A DNA stretch of 51,983 bases, taken from positions 1-51,983 of the forward strand of contig JAWRJQ010000010.1 of NCBI GenBank assembly GCA_040307385.1. The letters run 5' to 3'. The translations under genes and the position numbers were made by a program. Below are positions 1 to 8,103 of the stretch, in pieces (within the stretch, counting starts at the first letter, position 1; each line of letters starts with the position of its first letter). This DNA comes from RUG721 sp040307385 (GTDB lineage Bacteria > Actinomycetota > Coriobacteriia > Coriobacteriales > Atopobiaceae). The notes under the pieces are model-generated. The model saw only the letters and a program-made list of their open reading frames with translations. It searched no databases and was not told the origin of the DNA.

Positions 1-66
1 CCCGCGTGGGGGTCATCTGGGATAAGATAGGACGCGCCGCGTAGAACCCGACAGGAGGATCGCCCC

Positions 67-1158
67 GTGCTCACCGCAGATTTCGACTACCCGCTGCCCG
101 ACGAGCTCATCGCCCAGGCTCCCGCAGAGCCGCGCGATTCATGCCGCTTGCTCGTGCTGCACCGGGGCAACGGCTCCATCGAGCACCGCATCTTCTCGGA
201 CATCGTGGAGTACCTGCATCCGGGGGATCTGCTCGTGGCCAACAAGACGCGCGTGCTCCCGGCACGCCTCGTCGGGCGTAAACGCGATACGGGCGGCGTC
301 TCGGAGACGCTTCTGCTCTCGCGCCGCGAGGACCTCGATCCGTACGGCGGCGTGTGGGAGTGCCTTGTCAATCCGGGAAAACGCCTCAAGGAGGGCGCCG
401 TCATCGAGTACCGGCCGGGCGGCATCGCGGCCCCATCCGATGCGCCCGTCGTGCTCACGGGCGAGGTCATCGACTTCATCGAAGGCAGCAGGGGAGGCCG
501 CTTCGTACGCTTCACGCCCGCTGCGGGGCTTTCGCTCGACGAGGCCATCCACGAGGCCGGGCGCGTGCCGCTGCCGCCCTACATCACCAGCTACGAGGGC
601 GATCCCGAGAAATACCAGACGGTCTACGCCATGCGGGAGGAGCACTCCGCGGCGGCCCCCACGGCGGGGCTGCATTTCACGCCCGCGCTCATCGAGCGCC
701 TGCGCGAGCAGGGCATCGGCTGGGCGACCGTGGAGCTCGAGGTGGGCATCGACACCTTCCGCCTCGTGACTGAGGAGCACGCGGAGGATCACGCGATCCA
801 CACCGAGCGCTACCATGTGCCGCGGGACGTGGTGGATGCCGTCGAAGCCGCCAAGGCCGCAGGCGGGCGCGTGATCGCCGTGGGCACCACGAGCGTGCGC
901 TCGCTCGAAAGCGCCTGGGATGTCCAGGAGGGACGCCTGCGCGCGCGCGAAAACGCCACCACCGACCTTTTCCTCATGCCGGGAAGCGCCTTCCACGTGG
1001 TCGATGCCATGATCACCAACTTCCACGTGCCCCGATCGACCTTGATGATGCTCGTCTCTGCATTCGCCACGCGCGAGCAGATCATGGCCGCCTATGCGGA
1101 GGCCATCGAGAAGCGCTACCGCTTCCTCTCCTTCGGCGACGCCATGCTCATCGAGTAG
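67..1158 (+). CDS. queA: S-adenosylmethionine:tRNA ribosyltransferase-isomerase QueA
   Basis: QueA transfers and isomerises the ribose of SAM onto preQ1-modified tRNA, giving epoxyqueuosine in the wobble base of GUN anticodon tRNAs. The 363-aa product has the family start (DFDYPLPDELIAQ), the NKTRVLPARL segment and the signature AAPTAGLHFT near residue 200; the C-terminus is complete (TNFHVPRSTLMMLV). The GTG start is preceded by AGGAGG at about 8 nt. Its pathway partner tgt lies about 1.9 kb downstream, separated by an unrelated minus-strand gene and ptsH. Length is normal for the family. Confidence 0.96.
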   Translation: MLTADFDYPLPDELIAQAPAEPRDSCRLLVLHRGNGSIEHRIFSDIVEYLHPGDLLVANKTRVLPARLVGRKRDTGGVSETLLLSRREDLDPYGGVWECLVNPGKRLKEGAVIEYRPGGIAAPSDAPVVLTGEVIDFIEGSRGGRFVRFTPAAGLSLDEAIHEAGRVPLPPYITSYEGDPEKYQTVYAMREEHSAAAPTAGLHFTPALIERLREQGIGWATVELEVGIDTFRLVTEEHAEDHAIHTERYHVPRDVVDAVEAAKAAGGRVIAVGTTSVRSLESAWDVQEGRLRARENATTDLFLMPGSAFHVVDAMITNFHVPRSTLMMLVSAFATREQIMAAYAEAIEKRYRFLSFGDAMLIE

Positions 1159-1188
1159 GGCACGCCTTCACACGCAACGCATCAGCGC

Positions 1189-2550
1189 CTAAGCGCGCCA
1201 GAAGACCAGCCACAGGATGACGAGCAGCACCACGAGCGCCGCCACGATGACGCCGATGAAGAGCACGCGCTTGCCCCGCGTGCTGTCGCGCAGGTTCCTC
1301 TCGGCGGCTTCGAGCTCGTCGATGAGTGCTTCCTGCGCGCTGATATCGGCCTTCTGCGCGCTGACGGATGCGAGCAGCTCCTCGGTGATCTCGGGCGTGG
1401 CATGGATGTCGTTGGCCTCGTCGAGCAGCCCCTGCGCCTCGATGATGCGGTCCTCCGCGCTGCGCAGCATATCCTCGGCATCGTCGATGCCGTCTATGCG
1501 GCGGTCGATCTCACGCTGGAGCGCCTGCTCGCTCTGGAGGCACTCCTTGTTGAGACGGTCGAACTCGGCGCGGCGCTCCTCCGCCTCGCGCTTGGCGGTC
1601 TCGTAGTCGCCCTCGGCCGTCTCGAGCGACTGGCGCAGCGTGAAGAGCTGCTTCTGGGCGGCATCGACAGCGTACTGGGCATCGGCGGTGACCGTCTGAA
1701 CCTCCGTGCGCGCCGCCTCCACGGATGCGGTCTCCTGCGCGACCTCGCCCTTGAGGTCGAAGATCGCGGAGAGGGCGGCGGCGGGGTTGTCCTGCATGAC
1801 CTTGAGCTCCTCCTGCACCTTGCGCAGGCGGTCCTGGGCGCTGTCGAGCGCGCGGTTTGCCGAGGCGATGCTCTGCTCGCGTCGGCGCGTGGCATCCTCG
1901 ACCTGCGATTCCGCATCTTTGACGGCGCGGCGCGCATCGCCGAGGATGCGGCTCGTGTCGTCGGATCGGCTGCGCGTGGAATCCACGAGCGTCTTGTAGG
2001 GCTGCAGAGTCTGCCTGTTGTCGGCCTTGAGCGAGGCGAGCTGCCTGCCGAGCGTGTCGCGCTCCTGCGAGAGGGCTTCGATGGACGCGGTTGCCTCGGC
2101 GACGACGCCCTGCGCGTCGCGTAGCTCCGCGGTTTCGTGGGAGGCGATGCGCATATAGTCCGACTCGATGGCGAGGCGGTGCTCGAGCGTGGCGCTATCC
2201 TGCTCGAGGGCGCTCTGCATGGCGCGGAGCCTGGCTCGCGCGTTCGAGCGCGCGCGAACCGCCGACGCGACGTTTCTGAATGCCGAGAGACCTTCCGCCA
2301 TGGCCGTGCCGGCGCTGCGGGCGGCTCCCGCCGCCGTCTCGCCTGCGCGGGTGAGCGTCTGCTGCACGCCCGCCGCCGCCCCGCCGCCCTGCCCGCGCAC
2401 GGGCTCATCGCCATGATCCGCGTCGGCTTCGGGATAGGGGAGGTCGCCGAAGGACTGCCCGGCATCGCCTGCCGCGCCTCCGAAGCTTCCTGCGGCGCCT
2501 TCATCAAAGAAGTGCCGATATGCGTCTTTGGGTTCGCGTTCGTCTGCCAC
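1189..2550 (-). CDS. Tail-anchored coiled-coil protein of unknown function
   Basis: The 453-aa product is not recognised by family. Residues 1-90 are Gly/Ala-rich and low complexity. Residues about 100-420 are almost pure heptad-like coiled coil rich in Glu, Arg, Ala and Gln. The last about 25 residues form one hydrophobic helix (VLFIGVIVAALVVLL) ending FWRA, so it should be anchored by its C-terminus with the coiled coil in the cytoplasm. I placed the start at GTG 2550 because AAGGAG lies just upstream; an open frame continues further upstream but has no ribosome site. It converges on queA with a 30-bp gap. A role in membrane organisation or division would be a guess. Confidence 0.75.
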   Translation of the reverse strand: MADEREPKDAYRHFFDEGAAGSFGGAAGDAGQSFGDLPYPEADADHGDEPVRGQGGGAAAGVQQTLTRAGETAAGAARSAGTAMAEGLSAFRNVASAVRARSNARARLRAMQSALEQDSATLEHRLAIESDYMRIASHETAELRDAQGVVAEATASIEALSQERDTLGRQLASLKADNRQTLQPYKTLVDSTRSRSDDTSRILGDARRAVKDAESQVEDATRRREQSIASANRALDSAQDRLRKVQEELKVMQDNPAAALSAIFDLKGEVAQETASVEAARTEVQTVTADAQYAVDAAQKQLFTLRQSLETAEGDYETAKREAEERRAEFDRLNKECLQSEQALQREIDRRIDGIDDAEDMLRSAEDRIIEAQGLLDEANDIHATPEITEELLASVSAQKADISAQEALIDELEAAERNLRDSTRGKRVLFIGVIVAALVVLLVILWLVFWRA

Positions 2551-2615
2551 CGTACGCTCCTTATTGATACATCGTCCATTCACATTGTGAACCATTCCGT
2601 CTGCATACGTAGAGT

Positions 2616-2645
2616 TTGCAACCAATATGAAAGATTGTGTATATA
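2616..2645 (+). promoter_or_regulatory. Candidate sigma-70 promoter for ptsH
   Basis: TTGCAA (2616-2621) and TATATA (2640-2645) are 18 bp apart, about 70 bp before the HPr start. A second -10-like hexamer (GATAAT, 2663-2668) lies closer to the gene. This is sequence inspection only. Confidence 0.4.
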
Positions 2646-2712
2646 CCGCTTGGGTTTTGGTAGGATAATCTCGGTTGGGGGAATCCTGTCCCGAAGAGTG
2701 AGGAGTTCTCGT

Positions 2713-2985
2713 ATGGTTTCTGCACAGACGACTATCATCAATGCCACCGGTCTTCATGCTCGTCCCGCCTCTCAGTTCGTCTCCAAGGCGAAGGAGTTCG
2801 CGAGTGCCATCACGATCAAGAACGTCGACAAGGACACCGCCCCTGTCAACGCCAAGTCGATCATGATGATCCTCGCCGCAGGCCTCGGCACCGGCACCAA
2901 GATCGAGATCGCATGCGATGGCGAGGACGAGCAGGTTGCCCTCGATGCCCTTATCGAGCTGGTCGACGGCGGTTTCGGCGAGTAA
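2713..2985 (+). CDS. ptsH: Phosphocarrier protein HPr
   Basis: HPr carries phosphate from enzyme I to the sugar-specific EIIA proteins of the PTS. The 90-aa protein has the active-site histidine in TGLHARPAS (His15) and the regulatory serine in NAKSIMMIL (Ser49, equivalent to Ser46 of low-GC HPr), so both phosphorylation sites are present. GAGGAG precedes ATG 2713. It has its own candidate promoter and ends in a strong terminator, so it is probably a single-gene unit; no ptsI lies in the window. The minus-strand coiled-coil gene is divergent from it. Confidence 0.95.
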   Translation: MVSAQTTIINATGLHARPASQFVSKAKEFASAITIKNVDKDTAPVNAKSIMMILAAGLGTGTKIEIACDGEDEQVALDALIELVDGGFGE

Positions 2986-3021
2986 CCGCGCCGAGCGTCA
3001 CCTTATAACATGTTCGCTGAG

Positions 3022-3055
3022 GCCCGATGCCTGTACGGCGTCGGGCTTCTCTTTT
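3022..3055 (+). terminator. Rho-independent terminator after ptsH
   Basis: A 10-bp stem (3022-3031 with 3037-3046, one G-T pair), a 5-nt loop and a T-rich tail (TTCTCTTTT). It ends only 28 bp before the tgt start, so tgt needs read-through or a promoter inside this stretch. Confidence 0.8.
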
Positions 3056-3083
3056 CGCCACGCCTTCTTTGGGAGCAAGCTGC

Positions 3084-4220
3084 ATGAGCGCGTACTTCAC
3101 GTTCGATATCATCGCCGAGGATCCGGCAACCCACGCCCGCGCAGGCGTTCTCCACACCCCGCATGGCGACATTCCCACGCCCATCTTCATGCCCGTCGGC
3201 ACCAAGGCGACGGTCAAGGGGCTGCTCCCATCCACGCTCGCCTCGCTGGGAACCAAGATCCTGCTCGCAAACACCTACCATCTGTCGCAGCGCCCCGGTT
3301 CCGAGACGGTGGCCGAGATGGGCGGGCTCCACGACTTCATGCAGTGGCATGGCCCCATCCTCACCGACTCGGGCGGTTTCCAGGTATTCAGCCTTGGCGA
3401 CTATGTCAAGCTCACCGACGATGGGGTGCGTTTCCGCACGGTCGACTACGACGGCAGCTACGCCACGTGGACGCCCGAGGAGAACATGCGCATCCAGCAG
3501 CTGCTCGGCGCCGATATCATCATGCAGCTCGACCAGTGCCCGGGCTACCCCGCCGAGCGCTCGTTCGTGGAGCGTGCGGTGGAGCTCTCGAGCATGTGGG
3601 CGGAGCGGTGCTGGAAGGCGCATACGCGCGATGACCAAGCGCTCTTCGGCATCGTCCAGGGCGGCATGCATCTCGACCTGCGTCTGCGCTCGCTTGCGCA
3701 CCTCGAGGCATGCGCCGACTTCTGCGGATACGGCATCGGCGGCTACTCGGTGGGGGAGAGCCACGACGTGATGTTCGAGTCGCTGGGCCCGCTCGTATCC
3801 GAGCACATGCCCACGGGCAAGCCGCGCTACCTCATGGGGGTCGGCAACCCCACCACGCTCGTGCGCGGCGTAGGCTGCGGCATCGACATGTTCGACTGCG
3901 TGCTTCCCACCCGCACGGCACGCATGGGCACCGCCTTCTCGCATGAGGGCAGGATGAACCTCAAGAACGCCCGCTACGCCCACGACGCCGGTCCGATCGA
4001 CGAGCGATGCTCCTGCCCGGTCTGCACGGGCGGGTACACGCGGGCCTATCTCAACCATCTGGTGCGGCAGAAGGAGATGCTCGGCGGCATTCTGCTCTCC
4101 ATGCATAACATCTTCTTCCTGCTCGACCTCATGGCCCGCGCACGCCGCGCCATCATCGACGGAACGTACGGCGCGTTTCTCTCGGCATGGATGGATTCGC
4201 CCGCCGCAGCCGATTTCTAA
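3084..4220 (+). CDS. tgt: Queuine/preQ1 tRNA-guanine transglycosylase Tgt
   Basis: Tgt exchanges guanine-34 of GUN anticodon tRNAs for preQ1, the step before QueA. The 378-aa protein shows LTDSGGFQVFSLG (catalytic Asp), GIVQGGMHLDLR, GGYSVGE, DCVLPTRTAR and the zinc site CSCPVCTGGYTRAYLNHL. I chose ATG 3084 (MSAYFTFD) with GGGAG upstream; the frame continues 19 codons further upstream but that part overlaps the ptsH terminator and is not family-like. Together with queA it makes this part of the window a loose queuosine locus. Confidence 0.96.
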   Translation: MSAYFTFDIIAEDPATHARAGVLHTPHGDIPTPIFMPVGTKATVKGLLPSTLASLGTKILLANTYHLSQRPGSETVAEMGGLHDFMQWHGPILTDSGGFQVFSLGDYVKLTDDGVRFRTVDYDGSYATWTPEENMRIQQLLGADIIMQLDQCPGYPAERSFVERAVELSSMWAERCWKAHTRDDQALFGIVQGGMHLDLRLRSLAHLEACADFCGYGIGGYSVGESHDVMFESLGPLVSEHMPTGKPRYLMGVGNPTTLVRGVGCGIDMFDCVLPTRTARMGTAFSHEGRMNLKNARYAHDAGPIDERCSCPVCTGGYTRAYLNHLVRQKEMLGGILLSMHNIFFLLDLMARARRAIIDGTYGAFLSAWMDSPAAADF

Positions 4221-4288
4221 TCCGGCACACACGCACCGTCCGTTTGGGGAAAAACGCGCATTGCAGCGGTTTTCGTCCGCCGCCGCCG

Positions 4289-4294
4289 TATAAT
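4289..4294 (+). promoter_or_regulatory. Consensus -10 hexamer upstream of recJ fusion
   Basis: A perfect TATAAT sits about 150 bp before the recJ start in an otherwise GC-rich gap. No good -35 exists at 17 bp; TTGCAG lies 22 bp upstream. A small GGGGC/GCCCC hairpin follows at about 4315. Confidence 0.4.
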
Positions 4295-4369
4295 GGTGCC
4301 GATAAACAGATAAGGGGCTGCGCCCCGTCACCTCCGTGTGATCCGATGTTGAAAAGGCAGATCCGCACT

Positions 4370-4447
4370 ATGGCCGCACCTGTGTCCTATCCATGGCTCC
4401 CGGCTTTCCGCAGCAAGAACGGCACGCGCGTTCGGGCGTGGTCGTGA
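4370..4447 (+). CDS. Possible 25-aa upstream ORF coupled to recJ
   Basis: ATG 4370 opens a 25-codon frame (MAAPVSYPWLPAF...) whose TGA overlaps the ATG of the recJ fusion (TGATG). Such overlap is typical of translational coupling, which would help explain why the recJ start itself has no clear SD. AAGGCAG lies about 11 nt before this ATG. I do not recognise the peptide; it may be non-coding. Confidence 0.25.
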   Translation: MAAPVSYPWLPAFRSKNGTRVRAWS

Positions 4448-7400
4448 TGGCACGTCTCGGCACATCCCAGCGCTGGGAGCTTCTGGAGCAGCATCGCGAT
4501 ATCGAGGCGCTACTCGCACGCGAGCTCGACGTGAGCCCGCTCGTGGCCCGCATCATGGCGGCGCGCGGCGTCGGCAGCATCGACGAAGCGCGCAGGTTCC
4601 TCACGCCCTCGCTCGACCGCGACTGGTCCGATCCCCTCGGCATCCCCGGCATGGGCGCGGCAGCCGACAGGGTGGAGCACGCGCTGCGCACCCACGAGGC
4701 CATCGCCGTCTTCGGCGACTTCGACGTGGACGGCATGACCTCCACCTGCCTGCTCACGCTCGCCCTACGCGAGCTGGGCGGCGCCGTGATGCCCTACATC
4801 CCGCATCGCTTCGGCGAGGGCTACGGCCTTTCCGAAGAGGCGCTCAACCGCGTCATCTCCGACTGCGATCCCAGCCTCGTGATCACGGTCGATAACGGCA
4901 TCGCCGCCGCGACCGAGGTGGAGTGGCTCCGCTCCCAGGGCGTCGACGTCGTCATCACCGACCACCACGAACCGGGCGATTCCGTTCCCCGGGGCGTTCC
5001 CGTGACCGATCCCAAGCTCATAGCCAGCAGCCCCTCGCGCGAGCTCGCCGGGGCCGGCGTCGCGCTCAAGCTCGCCCATGAGCTGGGCAGGCGCATGGGC
5101 CAACCCGAGCTCTGGCGCCGCTACACCGACGTCGCCACGCTGGGCACCCTGTCCGACATGATGCTGCTCACGCCCGAGAACCGCGCGCTCGTCGCCGAGG
5201 GCGTGGCGCGCATGCGCGCCACCACGCGGCCCGGCATCGTGGCGCTCGCCGCCACGGCAGGGGTCGATCTCGCCTCCATCACCTCCGACGCGCTGCCCTT
5301 CTCCATCATCCCGCGCCTCAACGCGGCGGGCCGCATGGGCACCACCGATGTCGCCTTCGACCTGCTCCTCACCGACGATCCCGCCGAGGCGACCATCCTC
5401 GCGGGCAAGCTCGAGGAGATCAACGCCGAGCGCCGCGAAATCGAGGCCCAGCTCTCGGATGAGGCGCTTGCCAAGGTCGAGCGCAGCTATGCGGGCGAGC
5501 GCGTGGTGGTCGTGGGGGGCAAGGGATGGCATGAGGGCGTCAAGGGCATCGTGGCGAGCCGCATCGTCAACCGCTACCACGTGCCCGCGCTCCTGTTCAC
5601 CATCTCCGACGGCATCGCGCGCGGCAGCGGGCGTTCGGTGGGGCGCGTCGATCTGTTCCACGCCGTGGAGCAGTGCTCCGACATGCTCCTGCGCTTCGGC
5701 GGCCACTGCGGCGCCGTGGGCGTCACCGTGGAGGCCGATCGCCTCGACGAGCTGCGCACGCGCTTGGAGGGCGTTCTCTCCCAGCTTCCCGAAGAGCAGT
5801 TCGTCGATTCCGGCGAGGTGACCGCCCTCGTCACGCTCGACGAGCTCGACGTGCACTCCATCGCGTCGCTCGACTGCCTGCAGCCGTTCGGGCAGGGCAA
5901 TAAGAAGCCGTTGCTCGGCGTGTGCGACGTGGGCATGCAGAATCGCTCGGGCGTGGGCTACGGCGGCACGCACCTGCGCTTCACCGCAACGGACGAGCGC
6001 ACGTCGCTGCCCGCCATCATGTTCCGCGCACCCAACATCGAGCAGCTCATCGGTTACGAGGGCAGCTGCGACATCGTGTTCGACGCGGTGAACGAGACGT
6101 GGCAGGGCCGCACCAAGCCCAAGCTCATGGTGCGCGACATCCTCGTCCACGGCAGCCCATCGCATTCGCTCGCCGACGAGCTCTTCGCCAAGGCGCCCGA
6201 GATCCTCGCGCGCGACGAATACGCCTCCATCGCCGATGCGCAGAGCTTCGTCACCAAGGTCGTGGGCGTCTCCTTCGAGGGGCGGCAGGATATCGCCCAG
6301 ACGCTCGAAGAGGGCGCGGAGCTCTCGATCGTGCGCCAGCCGCACAACGCCTACGACCCGTGCGCCTGCGCGGTGATCACCGCCGCAGGCCTGCATGTGG
6401 GCTATCTGCGTCGGCAGATCGCCCGGGTCATCGCGCCGCTCTGCGACGCGGGGGCCGTCTATGTCGCGCACGTGCTCCAGGTGACGGGCGGCGGCGAGCG
6501 CTCGTGGGGTGTCAACATCGAGGTCGAGCGCACGGATGCTGCGCACGCTGCGGAGGAACGCCCCTCCGACGCCCGCGCCGAGCGGACCCGCCTGTCCGCG
6601 CTCCCCGCCGACCGGCTCCAGGATGAGCTTCGCCGGCGCATGATCGGCACGCACGATCTGCTTCCCGCACAGGCTAAAACCCTCCAGCAGCTCGCTGCGG
6701 GTCGGAGCAGCCTCTGCGTCATGGCAACCGGACGCGGCAAGTCGCTCATCTTCCATCTGCATGCGGCGCGCGCGGCCCTCATCGAGGGCAAGGCGAGCAT
6801 CTTCGTCTACCCGCTGCGCGCCCTCGTCGCCGACCAATCGTTCCACCTGGCGCGATCGTTCGGCGAGATGGGCATGGAGACCGTGGTCCTCACGGGCGAG
6901 ACCCCGCTCGACGAGCGCGACGAGGTCTTCTCCCGCCTGCATGCGGGCGCCATCGACGTCATCCTCACCACGCCCGAGTTCCTCGCCATCCACAGCAGCC
7001 GCTTCGCCGCAGGCCGCATCGCCTTCATCGTCATCGACGAGGCCCATCATGCGGGCCTCTCCATATCGGGCAACCGCAGCGCATATGCGAGCCTGCCCGA
7101 GGTGCGCGCCCAGCTCGGCGAGCCCGTGGTCCTCGCCGTCACCGCCACCGCAGCCGACGGCGTCGCCGCCGAGATCTGCCGCCTGGCGGGCATCGACCGC
7201 TCATCCGTGGTAGTCGATCGTTCCGTGCGCGAGAACCTCTCCCTCGTCGATCGGCGCGGCGTCAAGGGGCGCGAGAGCGAGCTCGTGCAGGTGGTCGCAC
7301 AGGGGCGCAAGTGCGTGGTCTACGTCAACTCGCGCGAGCAGTCCGTATCGCTCGCCCGCATGCTGCGCCGCAGGATCCCCGAGCTCGGCCAGGCCATCGC

Positions 7401-8088
7401 ATTCTATAACGCGGGCCTCACGCGCGATGAGCGCACGCAGGTGGAGCGCGCGTTCCGGACGGGAGAGCTCACCTGCATCGTGTCCACGAGCGCGTTCGGC
7501 GAGGGCGTCAACCTCCCCGATATCGCCCATGTCGTGCTCTACCACATGCCGTTCGGCCACATCGGATTCAACCAGATGAGCGGTCGCGCCGGACGCAGCG
7601 GCGAGCCCGCCTGGGTGCACCTGCTGTTCGGGCCGGGCGACACCAAGATCAACGAGCGCATCGTCGCCAGCTCGGCGCCCTCGCGCGAAGACCTCTCCAC
7701 GCTCTACCGCACCCTGCGCACCCTCTCCAAGCGCGCATGCGCGTCCACGGGCGAGACGAGCTTCTCCGAGATCAACGCCGCGATCGCCGAGGCCGCCCGT
7801 GCCATCGACCCCAAGACCCTCCTCGATGAGCACGCCGTCTCGAGCGGCATCGCCATCTTCCGCGAGCTGGGCTTCCTCACCACGTCGGGCTTCAGCACAG
7901 CGCGCCGTATAGAGATGGTAGAATCACCTGTACGGATGGATCTCGGTTCATCGATCCGCTATCTCGAGGGCCTCAAGGCCCGCGAGGAGTTCGACGCCTT
8001 CTCCACGTGGGCGCTCGCGTCGGACGCGGACGACATGCTCCAGCACATCAACCGGCCCATCACGCCGTCGTTCGGCGTCGAGGTGTAG
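4447..8088 (+). CDS. recJ: RecJ exonuclease-HIRAN-RecQ-like helicase fusion
   Basis: The 1213-aa protein joins three modules. (1) RecJ 5'-3' ssDNA exonuclease, residues about 1-570: GDFDVDG (90-96), VDNGI (148-152), TDHH (171-174) and the DHHA1 motif FGGH ending at His420, all metal or phosphate ligands of DHH phosphoesterases. (2) A HIRAN-like module, about 599-695: KVVGVSFEGRQ, RQPHNAYDPCACAV and GLHVGYLRR. HIRAN domains bind 3' DNA ends in HLTF-type repair helicases. (3) A superfamily-2 helicase close to RecQ, about 730-1213: Walker A MATGRGKS (759-766), IDEAHH (863-868), QMSGRAGRSG (1043-1052). Ordinary RecJ is about 570-800 aa. The start MARLGTSQRW matches RecJ N-termini. It is followed 15 bp later by rel, probably as an operon. 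Confidence 0.92.
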   Translation: MARLGTSQRWELLEQHRDIEALLARELDVSPLVARIMAARGVGSIDEARRFLTPSLDRDWSDPLGIPGMGAAADRVEHALRTHEAIAVFGDFDVDGMTSTCLLTLALRELGGAVMPYIPHRFGEGYGLSEEALNRVISDCDPSLVITVDNGIAAATEVEWLRSQGVDVVITDHHEPGDSVPRGVPVTDPKLIASSPSRELAGAGVALKLAHELGRRMGQPELWRRYTDVATLGTLSDMMLLTPENRALVAEGVARMRATTRPGIVALAATAGVDLASITSDALPFSIIPRLNAAGRMGTTDVAFDLLLTDDPAEATILAGKLEEINAERREIEAQLSDEALAKVERSYAGERVVVVGGKGWHEGVKGIVASRIVNRYHVPALLFTISDGIARGSGRSVGRVDLFHAVEQCSDMLLRFGGHCGAVGVTVEADRLDELRTRLEGVLSQLPEEQFVDSGEVTALVTLDELDVHSIASLDCLQPFGQGNKKPLLGVCDVGMQNRSGVGYGGTHLRFTATDERTSLPAIMFRAPNIEQLIGYEGSCDIVFDAVNETWQGRTKPKLMVRDILVHGSPSHSLADELFAKAPEILARDEYASIADAQSFVTKVVGVSFEGRQDIAQTLEEGAELSIVRQPHNAYDPCACAVITAAGLHVGYLRRQIARVIAPLCDAGAVYVAHVLQVTGGGERSWGVNIEVERTDAAHAAEERPSDARAERTRLSALPADRLQDELRRRMIGTHDLLPAQAKTLQQLAAGRSSLCVMATGRGKSLIFHLHAARAALIEGKASIFVYPLRALVADQSFHLARSFGEMGMETVVLTGETPLDERDEVFSRLHAGAIDVILTTPEFLAIHSSRFAAGRIAFIVIDEAHHAGLSISGNRSAYASLPEVRAQLGEPVVLAVTATAADGVAAEICRLAGIDRSSVVVDRSVRENLSLVDRRGVKGRESELVQVVAQGRKCVVYVNSREQSVSLARMLRRRIPELGQAIAFYNAGLTRDERTQVERAFRTGELTCIVSTSAFGEGVNLPDIAHVVLYHMPFGHIGFNQMSGRAGRSGEPAWVHLLFGPGDTKINERIVASSAPSREDLSTLYRTLRTLSKRACASTGETSFSEINAAIAEAARAIDPKTLLDEHAVSSGIAIFRELGFLTTSGFSTARRIEMVESPVRMDLGSSIRYLEGLKAREEFDAFSTWALASDADDMLQHINRPITPSFGVEV

Positions 8089-8103
8089 GGGAGGGGGGTG
8101 CAC

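Noticed and set aside
4765..7050. 761-codon minus-strand open frame inside the recJ fusion
   Set aside because: It is a shadow of high-GC coding sequence: composition is His/Arg/Gly/Ala-biased, there is no ribosome site and no family motif.
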